Source: Cristatella mucedo
Lineage: Eukaryota; Bryozoa; Phylactolaemata; Cristatellidae
Assembly: GCA_009760855.2 (NCBI GenBank)
Contig: WPIO01000085.1
Location: 82,001 to 146,000, forward strand
Length of the DNA stretch: 64,000 bases
Direction: 5' to 3'
Part shown: piece after piece, positions 31,301-45,200 of the stretch
How the letters are laid out: each line of letters begins with the position of its first letter
Numbering within the stretch: the stretch's first letter is position 1
Translations under genes and position numbers: made by a program
The notes under the pieces: model-generated
Told to the model about the DNA's origin: nothing
Seen by the model: only the letters and a program-made list of their open reading frames with translations
Database searches by the model: none

Positions 31301-33703
31301 CCTGTGATTCGTCCTTCATGTGCTTATGCGTGCTGACACTGTGCATGCTGCCACTAACCAGATTTGCCTGCTGACCCTGTGCATGTCACCCCTAACCATG
31401 TTATTCATTTTGTTTGTTTGTCAAGCATGATATTACTCACCATTCAATTGCATTTCCCTTTGCAGCAAATGTAAAGCGCCTAGAGAGAGATTGAGTTCTC
31501 TGAGGGCACTTTATCAAGTGCATTATTATTATTGTCGCCCACGACCTCGGTCGGGACGAGAGAGCACCCGGGTGTTGCTATTCTGCCTTCCACTCCTCTC
31601 CTCCTCCTCTCTGGAGGCTGGCTCTTCTCGCATTTTAACCTTTGAGTGTGTGCACACGCCAGCAGGCAGCTGCTTGCACTTATGGATTGTCATGGTATTG
31701 AGCCGGTGCTCTGAGCCAGAATCCAAGCCAGAATCCACTGCCTGACGATTGTTTCGTCACGTTTCTTTTTAGTCGCATTGAAATTGGGCCGGCCAGCGAA
31801 CAGGTGTCAGATGCGCTGGTGGCAGCGCAAACTGGACTTTGCCAACGGCCCGTGGACCATTGAGGAGGATGCTGTAAGTGCGTTTTGTTATATGTTTACA
31901 GAAAATGTGTGCCTCTCAATTCATCAAGTGTCAAATGCCAAGCGCTGCGTCTGGTTCAGGTCTGCTCCCGATGCCGCATTAAAACCCCTCATCCTCTTTC
32001 CCCCGACTTCTTATTCTTATTCTTCTTGGAGTTATGGAGTTTAACCGTCACAAAGCTACACTGTAAGGAAGTTGTGTGTAAGTCCCAGACATGTACCTCA
32101 ACAAGCTGCAAATATGTACCGTCATGTACAGAGAGAGGCTCACCAAGTTGTGGCACAAGTCGCAGAGATCTGCAAATGTGCTATTTGTGGTCTGCCCTAC
32201 CCCATCAGCCTCGCCCAACTCGGTAGTATTCGCCCACTGCACCCACAAGCGCCTCTTCAGTTCTGTAAGCAGTGTGACCCATCGAACAAAGTATGTTGAA
32301 CCTTTTGAAGATCCTTACTCTTTCTGTAACTTCCTAGATCTTATACCTGCTGTTACCCTTCTGAGATGCCTAGATTTTTTGCTACCCTGAATTACTAACA
32401 TAATCAGTATTCACCTAGCTTCATGTCTTGTTTCTGAAGCAACTTCTGCTTAGTCTTCTTTTTGCCGTTACAATCAAAGGTAGGTGAACACGTAGTTGCA
32501 GACTAGTTCAATTCTCCCATACCAAAACTTCAAGGCTTTCTAGTTTCTGTCACGTTTTAGAGCTAATCACTCTACTTTGAGTCATCACTGCCCAAAGCGT
32601 ATGGCGACTTTTTTCAGAAAGGCTGGCTTACAGAGAGTGAGAGTCTCTTAGTTCTGCTGGATTTTTCTGCAGAGTTTGTTATCGGTGATCATGGACTCAT
32701 TGTTGAGCACTTGTCATCTTGCCTGAGCATCACTGACACTGCTGCTATGGTTTTGGTCCTATATTAGTTTGCTATTTCATGGTATAGATGTCTACGGCCA
32801 ACGATCGTGAGTCTTTAAAGTATTGGCTAACCGAGGGATCTGTTCTATGTCCATCACCTTATCAGCAGATAAGTAGTTTTGACAGTTCAAGCTGATGAGT
32901 AGCTTGACTTGCACATAGAAGTACATCGACACCTACGTAGCCAGTGCTGGCGAACCGCACGGGTGGCCTCCAGAAATTCTAGCCGATAACTTTGAGAGTG
33001 CTACGACTCATGGCTCTGCTGCATATTGTTTTCTTTTTTGTCGCCATCTGCTCTTCTGCAGCCTCAGTTTGGTCATCCGTCTTCTCGTGAATCGATTATC
33101 GCTGAATACAAAATGGCATGGTTATTTCATCTAGCCTGCGTAAAGTTTGGTCTGTACATTTTGAGCATGTCGCTATTTTGCTGATGCTACTGCGTCTGAC
33201 CCAGCAACCTGTACTGCTATGCTGCTAGTGTCAGCGCCTCTTGCTGTCATTTAAGCAAACCTTCTCCAGCAGTGTTGCAGCGCTGCTGCAATGTAGATCG
33301 TTTTGCGTTCATTCTAGCTGCTGGCCGAAGCTGCTGCCGTTTATGGTCTAGCCGAAGGGACGGAATGGGTTAAAGAATATAACACCTCAGCGAAGCCCAT
33401 GGCAGCATTGTGGATGCGTGTGTCGGGACACGTCAAGACGAGATCACCGAATCAGTGCAAGCTGAGGTATGCTGGCTAGACACAGGAGAAGTTGCCTGTG
33501 CTGCTATACGTATTAGTATCGTGCTGCTGCCACTGCAAGTGTTCATTCAAGCCAGTGTCTGTCATGTCAGTACGCTGCTCTGTCGCACATGCAGAGAGGG
33601 TGCAGAAGCCGTCTGCGGCCGTTGCGCAGACCGCTCAGCCGTGGCCCGTCAAAAGGCCTGTAGAGCTTTTGCCCACTCCCAGTGTTGTGATCCCAGTGTT
33701 GTG

Positions 33704-33773
<70 letters not shown>

Positions 33774-36700
33774 GCGTGTGTGTTGGTGTATGTTCATGAT
33801 CTTTATTATGTGTGCCTTATGTACTAATTCTGTAGTCCCACTGTTCATAACAGTTTATGTCAAAAGTAATAGCACGTATCGCATGGTAGGTATTGTGTTA
33901 TCGCTGTTACCTAGGTGGACCCACTCTTTGGACCCACGGCTCAAGTTTGGCCAATGGACACGCCAGGAGGATGCCCACATTGCCAAGTGGATCGAGGTGC
34001 ACGGTCAATGTACGTATGCGCTACTAGCACGTGACTTAGTGGCCTCTCCTTCTCCCTCACATATCCTATGCCCTCTGCTCCCACAGGAGTGGCATGGCTG
34101 TTGTTGGATGCAAGTATTTTTAATCTTATGCACTGTGAACCGTCCAGATTTTCATCTGCTATGCAGGCCATGATGCCTTGCCTGCTGGGAGCATGGTGGG
34201 GTGGGCGAAGGGGCCATTAGTCGGTGGCTAGCAGCATCTTGTAGTAAATAATAAGAATAGTAATTCATTTATGTAGCGCCTTCAGAGATCTTAATCTCTT
34301 TCTAGGCTTTTTACATATGCTGTAAAGGAAGCATGATCATATGGCATGACCCTATTAAGTGCTAGTGCTACCTAGCTGGAGCTAGGCTCATCGATACGTG
34401 ACTCTTTCTGTGCAAAGTGGCTGCTTTGTGCAGTTGGGTCAATGAATGCTGTATTAGGAAAATGGAGCAGGTTCGCTGGCAAAAACAAGACTCCTTTAAT
34501 CACTGATAATAATAAAAATAATGCACTTGATAAAGCGGCCTCAGAGAACTACTCAATCTCTCTTTAGGCGCTTTACATTTGCTGCAAAGGGAAATGCAAT
34601 TGAATGGTGAGTAAAATCATGCTTGATAAACAAACAAAATGAATAACATGGTTAGGGGTGACATGCACAGGGTCAGCATGCAGATGTGGTTAGTGGCAGC
34701 ATGCACAGTGTCAGCACGCATTGGCACACAGTCAAGGACGAATCACAGGAACCCACTAAATGTTGTCCTAAGTATGTGTGTTTTTAAGTTCTTTTTAAAT
34801 GTGGTCAGGTCAGGGGATGTTCTGACGCAGGTCGGGAGGGAGTTCCAGGCTCTGGGAGCATACGAGCTAAATGCACGGTCTCCAAAGGATTTGAGGTTTG
34901 TACGAGGTATTTGAAGACCGTTGGATTCCGAAAAGCGGGTGGTACGATGCATGGCCTGGTGGGGGAGTAGATCTGAGAGACAGGCTGGAGCCATAGAATG
35001 GAGTGACCTAAAATCTCACTTACTGTGGAGTGATTCCCGCCACGGTGATGTCGTTTCTTTTTCTGATTATGCTTGTGGTGGGAGTATTCAGAAGAAGCAG
35101 ATTCAGCAGGTTCGGCACTGCTAGACCACAATCGTGTCTGATCCGTTATTACCGGTTAACTGCTGGTGTTCCGGCTCGCTGGAGGCATTGGCCTTTGGCT
35201 AGCTGCATGTTCCGTCTATCTGTCGCCCCATGGCTCGCGTGCTCCGCCTGTGCTGCTGTGACACCGCTGCATTGGCTGCAGGCAAGTGGATCGACCTGGC
35301 AGCTGAGCTGCCTGGTAGAACTGCCAACATGGTGATACAGCGAGCCCGACGTCTTATGTGCAACTTCTCAGAAATGGTGTTCCCGGTAGGTGCCAATGCA
35401 GCGGCTGGAGATTTGATGTGGCGCCCCGCTGGTGCTTTGTGTATGCAGGCATTCGTGCTACTGCGAGCTGCCGTCTTTCGAACTGCGTGCTACTTTCTCG
35501 AAGGTCGATGCTAAGGTCTTTCTTTCGATGGTGTATGCTTGTTCTGTTTAGCTTAGGCAAAGGACCGAGAATATCTAGTCTTATAGCTGCTATTTATAGA
35601 TACTGTTTAGGACGGCCATATAAGAAGTCACCTTCTGCCAGCGTAGGTCATTTGTTGTCCTTCCGCCAGCCAGTTACCCACCGATTTACTGTCCTTACTG
35701 TTTTACCTGTGTCTGACATAAAATATTTGGTTTGCTCCACTGACGTTAAATAATGCCAAATGATATACATTCAAGTATGGCTAATTCAAGAAAAGTTTCC
35801 AATTCATTTTGAAGGGTCCCGTACACAGCTCGCTTTGTCTAGTTAAGTCCAGTTTTCTTCTTCCAACTCCTAAACTGCATTTAGAGCCTTGGAAGGAAAG
35901 ATTCAATTGCAAGCCATTTCTCGTTACTTATTATTATTATTGTTATTATTATTATTCAGCTTCTTAAATAGTTTGAAGTAGGAGCGAATACATGAAAGAA
36001 ATGACAAGCCTTATTTGCCGAATGGAAGGTTCGGACGTGGTAGATTGATCTAGAGATATGTGTAAGTTTGTGTATGCTTTTGTTATACGACTGTAGTTGC
36101 ACAGCATTGCAATATCCGGGGCATTGTAACTAGCATCGGTTTTTTGGCTGCCTCGGCAGTCTCATTCAATTAGCTGGCTGCAGTTTCAAGTGTTGTATGC
36201 TCTGAACAAGCGATACAAATGAGTTAAGTAGGACCGATGAAATTTTGACAATTTGAGGGCATACGCCAAAACCTTAGTTTTGAGCTTGATGTATTGGCGT
36301 AACTGTATATGAAGAACGAATGATTTTTATTGTCGACCGCAGCAATGCCTCAAATGGCGCATGTCGTATTTCCACACAGTTGAGCGGCTCCTCAGGAAAT
36401 CAGCAAGGTGCCGACGTGATGCCGGTTGTACCCGGTGACGATGTCATTGAACCCGAGGCCACCGATCTGCTGCCCGGGGCCACCCCCACCGGTGAGGCAT
36501 TGTGCGCTGCATGTGCAGGGCGAAAGCATAGCACGTAACCACGAAGCACGACCAGCAGTTGGCTGTCTGTGCCACCGCTCATTTGCATAGCCTCCTGCCG
36601 TGAGACTTCCTCGTCGACCTGCGTCACACTGCAAACTGATTGGCAAGTTGCTGTGCCGATCATTTGCAGAGAATGTCTTTAGCCGAAGGACTAAGATCAT

Positions 36701-39700
36701 GCGTGCAGCTGTGTACGATCGGCGACAAGAAGTGGTTGCTGGTCTGCTGATGGCCAGGATGGCCAGTCGCCTCGCCCACGACGTCCCGCATATGGACAAG
36801 AATCATCTCAACTCCTTGCTGGTGAGGCGGGCAACCAGCTGCTGCTGCTGCTGCTGCCGCTGCTGCTGCCGCCGCCGCCGTCGTTGCTGCCGCCGGGGTT
36901 GCCTCTGTGTCGTAGCTCTCAGAGGCTGGCACTTCATTGCCCAGCTTATTGGTTTGAGTCTTTCAGCCTGGCAATTCTTTACTGGTTGCTGCAAGTGGGA
37001 TGGCAGCTGTTAAAGACCTTTCTTCCTATATCTATGTGTGTATATTTATATATGCATAAAAGTGCCGTCGTATGATTAAGCGACCGGCTATGCTGACTGA
37101 AAAGTTTGGGGCTTTTTGCCGAGCTGGTTTGGTGCCGCGGTTTAGGTGCTTGCCCCGACCAAGGTCTGGCTGAGGTCATGGGCTCGAGCCCTGAGGCATA
37201 TGTGAAGCGCCTGAATAGAGATTAAGTTCTCTTGGGGCGCAATACAAATGAATTATATATTTATAATTTTATGAAGACGCATCCTGTGCTGTTTTCAGGA
37301 CTCTTTACTTTGCATGCGCATACAGCCACGGCAATAGATAACCGTGTGACGCATAGTATGAAGCAGCTCCACCATCACTTCCTGTATGCAGGCTGGTATT
37401 GACGGCAAGATCTTGTGCATAATTCCGAAACGTATCACCAGCATTGAGAGTGAGCCTCTAGTGAGGCATCTGCATTGATACGGATAGCGGACCTATCTTA
37501 CACTTAGCTCCACTGGACCCTACAGGTTTCCAGCGGCAGGTCTGGATCAGGGCTCGTGCTTCACCATGGTAACACTGTCAGTAGAGAATCCCCATGATTG
37601 GGTCCATTGTCCAATGCTGTGTACTCAGGTTTGATCTCCTGTACACGGTTGTCTCACTTGAAATGAGAACATTTTCTTACGATATTGTAAGTAGTTATGC
37701 TTATTCACAGTGCCTGTTGTACGATAGCGAGATCGGGTACCAGCTGCTGTGCAGCAGCGCCATACCCACCGTCGTCCATTGCCGAACTTTACCGTCTTCT
37801 GAAGGCGTGTCATTGTGATGCTCTTCTTTAATACGCTCTCCAACTTTGAGCTCTCCTTCCAGTATGGAAGTTGATGGACTTCGATTCGTCAGTGTATACA
37901 ACTCATTGTTGTTCGGTCAAGGACCGCTATACACGGCCCCCCTTTCAATTGCAGGCAGCTCAATGTCTGCTTTGTTGAAATCAAAGGTTTACGGTTGAAG
38001 CTTAATCCCTGTCGTAAGCTGAAGTGTCTGCTTTTCGCATGAGTGGACCTGTTTTTCCGAGGCTTACGTTTTTATGGCCCAGTCATCTTGATCGGTTGTC
38101 AGTTCAGATCGACCACACCACTAAATACCTAGCTTTCATCGTGCCGAGTTGCAGCTCCGTCTTACTATTGTATTCACACACACTGCTCAGAAATCGTAGG
38201 TGCCTTTGCAATGCATACCTTGTTGCATCCTGAAAAATGCAGTCCCCAAATTTTTTCTTTCGTGAAGACACGGATCTCCCTTGCTTGGCCCACCTCTAAG
38301 TGCTGTTGAGTTACTCTACCACCACCAAACTTGGCTGCCACGGGAGGTCCCCTAAACCAGCTAAAACCTAAACGTAAACCATCCCCTAAACCATCTCATT
38401 CTGGAAGTTTGAGCAGAAACAGACGAAAAGCTTTAGCGTTCGCTACTCGAGACATTGTTGGCGCAACCCACCGACATTGATTATTTGCTGCTGTTAAACG
38501 ATTGTTAACCCGTTCCGTTCTTTCGCAGATGAACCGCTTACAGAGGCATATGAGCAGCCTGCCCGCTCCGCTCTCGGCCAAGGTCAAGGCCAAGCTCCTA
38601 AAGTCCAAGCCTGTGGGCGTCTGCAGTGACCTCAAGGATGCTGCCACCTCCTACATGTCCCAGCTAGGAGTGAAAGTGAATGAGCGAGGCCTCATCGTCG
38701 GCGTCAATCGTGGCCGCACCGCCCGTGGTCGCCGTCGTCATATTGAAGACGACGCAAGCAGTGAAAGTGAGGACGATGCCGGCAAGGAAGTGGCAGCCGA
38801 CAGTGAAAGCAGGGCTAGTGCACAGCCAACGTCAACCCCGCGTGCTGCTGCTGCAGCCATCGCGGCTGCCACCGCGGCAGCCACTGCGGCAGCTACTGCT
38901 GCCGCCAAGCAAGTCCCGCTCGCCAAGCCACCGCGCAAAAAGAGAAAGGTCCAGACGCCGATCCGTGCGAAGCCGGCAACGAAGCTCCGCTCGGAAGTGC
39001 CCTCAGACGAGCAGCTCGTCGACGCTCGTATCGCTGAGGTGGTGACAGCCATCGCCAAGGCCGGTCTGTCCGTCGCGGCGCCTAGCTCCATCGATCAGAG
39101 TAAGCAACGGTGCGATGTGCAATGGGTCATAATGAACGAATGCAAATTCACGAGGTGTCGTCACGTCTCGGCTGTTCATGCTCGAATAGATTTGACCGGA
39201 TTGCTGCTGCCACCTTCCCAACGTTGCCGCCTTCCCAACGTTACATCGTTGCAGTGCATTGCCAGCACCCATCATTGCCGTGCGTTGCCGCCCCATCATT
39301 GCCGGTCCCCATCGTGTGCCTCTGCCGTCTCGTTGGCACTTGTATCACTTGCGCTGCTTGTACCGCTGATGCAAGAAGTCGCAGCAGGCAAGCCATTTGA
39401 TTATAATAATGCTAATAATAGTAATAGTAGCTGATTTAACAGGCTCATTAGTATAGGGGCAGAAGAGCCTTAACGGCTATCACCACTGCTTGCAGTTGGC
39501 TCATTAGTATAGGGGCAGAAGAGCCTTAACGGCTATCACCACTGCTTGCAGTTGGCAATAAAGGATCGTGCATTATCCATTGCTATCTGAGATTGGTCTT
39601 GGATGCAGGTTGCTAAGCGTTACAGGATTGTGTACATGCCGGTAGTGTACACGTCGTGTACCTGCAGCCTGCATCGCTCACTTGCCTCCTCTGTCTGATT

Positions 39701-42167
39701 CACAGGCATCGATGAATCGGCGACGGCCACGCGGGTCTTCTTGCAGGTCGGTGCTCCGCTGCTTGCTCTGCTGCTTGCTACGCGGCGTGCTCAGTGGAGC
39801 GAGCAGTGTCAGCTCGAGGCCTCCCTCTGAGCACGCGATCCAGCACGAATCGCTCGAGCGGTCGAGTCTGCTGCTACAGCCAACGCCACTGCTCAGTGCC
39901 ACTCATTTTGCTGCTGCCGTGCACTCGCTGTTGCTTGAGCCGCTACCACCGAGGTGGGAGTTAAAGCCCGCCGCAGAAGAAATGTCCTCAGTGTGACTCG
40001 CCTTTGCTGTCCGAGTCAGTACTGCAACAGTTGTTTTAAAACCGCGATTTTTAAGCATATTGTTACTCATCGAATGTATTTTTAACAGAAATAATGATAA
40101 TTAGAAAGTAGCCTAGCGCCCCTAGAACGTAGCATTAATGAAAATGTCAATAAGAATGAGAATTTGTCAAGCACCCTAGCAGAACTAAGTCTCTTTCTAG
40201 GCACTCTACGTATGCTGGAAAGGAAGCATGTCCATTGCTAGTCTCTATTTCGCTCGTCTACACCCAGAAGCCATTATGCTAACCCACAAGGCCTGCCACT
40301 ACTTGGCTCCTTTATACCTAGATGAATTGCTGCACCAGTTTCAGCCCCCTGGTGCCTCGGGTCCTCTATGATGATACATAAATTAGCTATTCAGTCCCTT
40401 TGCTTAAACACCATTGGTGACAAAAGCTTTTGCCCCGCAGGTCCTAGACTGTGAAACTCACTTCCACAATTCTCTCGAAACGACATCTACTCTCCTGCTG
40501 CCGACTATGGCTGCACATTCTTTCCTGTCGTCCTGAGCTTCTCCTTCCATGCTGCTCACTACTTCAACTGGTCCCCCTGACTGTGACACGTGCGTCTCAC
40601 TTTCTCTTTGTTGCGTGAGATGAAGTCTGCTGGCTATCGCATGCGTGCCGAGAGCCGCTTAGGCTGTGAATGCGCTATACAAAACTCTCCTGCGTAACAC
40701 CCACAGAGTCTTTGTGGCTTGTGCAGCTACAAACGGAGATACATTACATAACTTTGAACTGTTAGGGCAAGTTGCTTTCCATTGCTCCGACCGCATGGGT
40801 CGATGGCCTGTAACTTCTTCCAGGAGTCAACTATCCAAGTGTGGTTAAGACCATAGGCATGCCATGCAAAAGCATACTCAGAAGTCTCTATTTGACAGCA
40901 ATGCTGCTATGTTGATTAGGAAATTGCAGAGGATTCGTGGTCGAGTTTTTCTCTTCCTGGTGGGCAGTCCCGTTCCTTCTTCGGGAAGTCTGAGCCTGGT
41001 GGCTTCGTGACAGCGGTGGCTGCGTGACAGCTCGTTGGCCATCTTATCTTACCGATGGCCATCTTACCCGCTGCAGATGTTGGGAGTGAACCACATGGCT
41101 GCTCTCGGGCGCATGCACGACGTCGCGGCCGGCAGTCCGAATTTGGCCATTTTCTCTGAAACGCGGGCCGGTCGCCTGCTTGACAGCGCCAAGTGTGTCG
41201 AGAAGCTGCTCACCTCGGCACTGTGCAGTGGCGGCCTCCTGCTGCATCAGCCGCTGCTGCTGCCGCAGCTGCAGCCAGAGGACGTGAAAGCAGTGGCGGC
41301 ACCAGCCCCTCCTGCCATAGCTGTCGCTACCACGCCCCCTGTGGTGTTCACCCGCCGCCCGGCGTCCATCGTGAAACCGCCGCGTGCTCCTGGACCACGC
41401 GTTTTTTCCGGGCCGATGTCCGTTTACAAGCAGCTCTCACTCCTTCGAGAAGAAGCTGCGAGGTTGCCTCTGCGTGCAGCCTTGACCCAGCAAGCCACGG
41501 TCGTCCTGACTGCGCCCGACTCGATCGTCACTCCGCTAGCAGTACCTGTCCTGCACGTGACCCCGCCGCCAAGCTCGGCCGGTCACGTGCTGGTGCTAGG
41601 CACTGCCAAACCTACTGCAAGCGTTCAGCCAGCGGTCGGCGCAGTCGGTTCTATCCAATCAAAGGCAGACCAGGCGAGAGCAGGTACGGCACTGCTCATG
41701 AGTCTGCCTCTGCCCGCTGTGCATGCATGCTCGGCATGTTGCTGCCCACCATGGCTTGCACTCAGTGCCGGTGCCACACACCAGCTGTGACCACTTGCTT
41801 CCTCACTGTGTCATGCGTGGTTCCTGCTACTAGTAAGCGGTGGCTACCATCGGTGCCACATCACTCTTATTTCCAGGTAACTTCATCTGTTTTTATGGGG
41901 GTGGGGCTGTGTCCATTAACTTGTGCCAACTCGAAAACACTGAAACTGTAAGCGATACGGTGCGATAAAAACCGTCAAGAAGTAGGGGGCAGTGGAACTT
42001 GCTGTGTTGCACAGGGAGGCACAGCACAGGCATGTTGTATCTTGAAGGAGCTGGCAGTGGGGTTGAGCTCACCGCTGGCCTGTGCCATGCACTTGCAAGC
42101 AATCGATTGTCGTTTGCATCTCGGTATTTGAACCTCCTTCGCTTGGTCTGCTTCTTTTAACGGTTTA

Positions 42168-42235
<68 letters not shown>

Positions 42236-45200
42236 GCCGAAGTGATTGATTGCCAGGCATAATCTGGGCTTTCACTTGTATGCAGACGGCAGTTGTAGGT
42301 TTGTTTTGATCCCTCCCAGCCCTACAGCACGTCGAATTAATAATAATAATAATAATAATAATGATGCACTTGATAAAGCACCCTCAGAGAACTCAGTCTC
42401 TTTCTAGGTGCTTTACATTTGCTGCAAAGGGAAATGCGATTGAATGGTGAGTAATATCATGCTTGATAAACAACGTGAATTATAACATGGTTAGGGGTGA
42501 CGTGCATAGGGTCAGCATGCAAGTGTGGTTAGTGGCAGCATGCACAGTGTCAGCCCACATAAGCACATGAAGGACGAATCACAGGGACCCACTAAATGCT
42601 GTCCTAAATAGGAGTTTTTTTTAAGTTCTTTTTAAATGTGGTCAAGTCAGGGGATGTTCCAATGACGCAAGTCGGAAGAGAGTTCCAGGTTTTGGGAGCA
42701 TACGAACTAAATGCACGGTCTCTAACAAAGGATTTGAGGTTTGTACGAGGTATTGGTAAACTGCTGGATTCCGAAAAGCGGGTGGTACGATGCTTGGCCT
42801 GGTGGTGGAATAGATCTGAGAAATAGGCTGGAGTCAAAGAGTGAAGTGACCTAAAATTGAATGACAAAACCTTGAAATCGATCCGTCGCTTGACTGGTAA
42901 TCAGTGCAGGTCGGCGAGAAGTGGTGTGATGTGGCAACTGTGCCGCTCACGACAGACAAGCCTAGCTAGCTGCAGAGTTTTGCACCATCTGTAATCGTCT
43001 GATTGCACATGCCGGTAGGCCAGCAAGCAGTGAGTTACAGAAGTCAAGACGGGATGTCACAAATGCACGGACCAACTTGGACATGGTATCCTAATCTAAA
43101 CAAGCCCGAATTTTAGCAATTATATGTAGTTGAAAGTAGGCAGACTTGATTGTGGAGCTGATGTCCGTCTAACGAGAGGTCACTTTGGAACATGGCAGCT
43201 AGATTTCGAGCTGATTCGACAGGAGATATGCTGGCAGAGCCAATTTTGAGCGTCAGCCTTTCCATTTTCTGAATCACACTGGGTTGCCCATAACTAGTTG
43301 TTAGTTTTATCATCGTTTAGTTTTAGAAAATTTGCTGCCATCCGTGTGCAGATGTCGTCAATACATGCAGCAAGTGTGTTGAGAGAATTTGGGGTGCTCG
43401 AAGGCTGGGAGGGATCAAAGCAAAGGTACAACTGAGTGTCATCCGCTTAGAAGTGTAAGCTTAGATTGTGCTTGGCAATCACATCAGCAAGAGGAAGAGT
43501 ATAAACCGTGAAAAGAACCGGACCTAGCACCGAGCCCCGAGGTACCCCAAATTTCAGAGGTACCGCGGATGATCTGTGTCCATTCACGTCAATACTTTGG
43601 AGTCTCCCACTGAGATAGGACCTGAACCATTGCAGAGCAGTGCCAGTGATGCCCAGGCGAGATGAGAGGCGCTCTAGAAGAACTTGGTGATCGATAGAAT
43701 CAAAAGCTGCCGAAAGATCGAGCAAAACAAGCAGAGATACTCTACCCATGTATGCATTCCTAAGTAGGTCGTTGTACACCCTAAGCAATGCTGATTCTGT
43801 TGAATGATTAGTTCTAAAGCCAGACTAGAACTTACTAGCAAGGTTTGAAGTTTCAATATATGAGTTCAGCTGGTCCGCCACGACCCTTTCCAGTGTCTTT
43901 GATAGGAATGGTAAAAGGGACACTGGGCGGTAGTTGCTCAAGTTCACTTGGTCTAGTGTTGCTCTCTCAACTCCCTTGCTGCAAGTATTGATGACATCTG
44001 CACACGGATGGCAGCAAACAGCTCGGCCAGCAGATCTCCTTTTGATTCTTCACGAAATCTTGGTGTCCTATTCCAAAGTGACCTTTCACTAGACGACTGC
44101 ATCAGCTCCATAGTTAAGTCTGCCTGCTTTGAGCTACATAACATTGCTGAAATTCGGGCTTGCTTAGACAGGGATATCACATCTTAATGGGTCCATGCAT
44201 ATGTGACACCCGGTCTCAAATTCTGTAACTCACTGCTTGCTGGTCTACCGTTCTGAGCAATCAGGCGCTTACAGCTGGTGCAAAACTCTGCAGCTAGGCT
44301 TGTCTGTCGTGAGCGTAGCAGTAGCTACATCTCACCACTTTCTATGCTCCCAAAGCCTGGAACTCACTCCCGACTTGCGTCACGACATCCCCTGACTTGA
44401 CCACACTTAAAAAGAAACTAAAAGCGCATCTGTTTATGACAGCATTTAGTGGGTCCTTGATTCGACCTTTATGTGCTTATGCCTACTGACTAACCACACT
44501 TGCATGCTGACCCTGTGCATGTCACCTCTATGTTATTCTTGTTGTTCATCGAGCATGCTACCACTAACCATTCGATCGTCATGCTTCCTTTGCAGCAAAT
44601 GTAAAGTGCCTAGAAAGAGAGTTGGTTCTCTGAGGGTGCTATAACAAATGTATTGTTATATTATTAGTATTATTATTTGTAACCTGCGCCACTCGAGTGG
44701 CAGTGTGCAGCGCATCTCCCCTGTCTCGTCTGCCGAGTCGAGTTTGTCTCTCTATGAGTGCCGCAGCTAAGAGCTCGCAGCCCGACGAGCCACGCGATTC
44801 GCGAGATCGTGCTCGGCTGCCAGTGGAGGATGCCGGGGCAGGGAGATTCCATGGGGGGGGGGCTTCCGGAGGCGGGTAGCTGATCGGGCGCCGTCGTTTC
44901 TCTTGTTCTCTCACAGTATTGTACACCTCGAGCCTAACCCTTCTAGTCGATGCGTCGTTATGCAATGGTGGTTACACAATGGCATCCAATACGCTTCGTT
45001 GTCTTTGCAGCTCCTGCTGTTCAAACGTCTGCTGCTGCTTCACTGGGTGCTTCAGTGGCCGAAGTTCGAGCAGTCGCCGCAGCCTCGGCACCGACGCCCG
45101 GTTCGCCACGACCTATTGCTATTCGCCCTCGCCTGTCCTCCTCGCCGACCAACCCAGCGTCCTCTGCTGCCGTCGTTCACATCTCCGGCAACAGCGAAGC

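Noticed and set aside
36343-36436. Alternative start of SNAPC4 exon 13 reading [17 protein letters not shown]
   Set aside because: It looks Myb-like but hits a stop after 31 codons. The acceptor at 36379 gives a frame-preserving exon, and the fourth repeat is already complete in exon 12.
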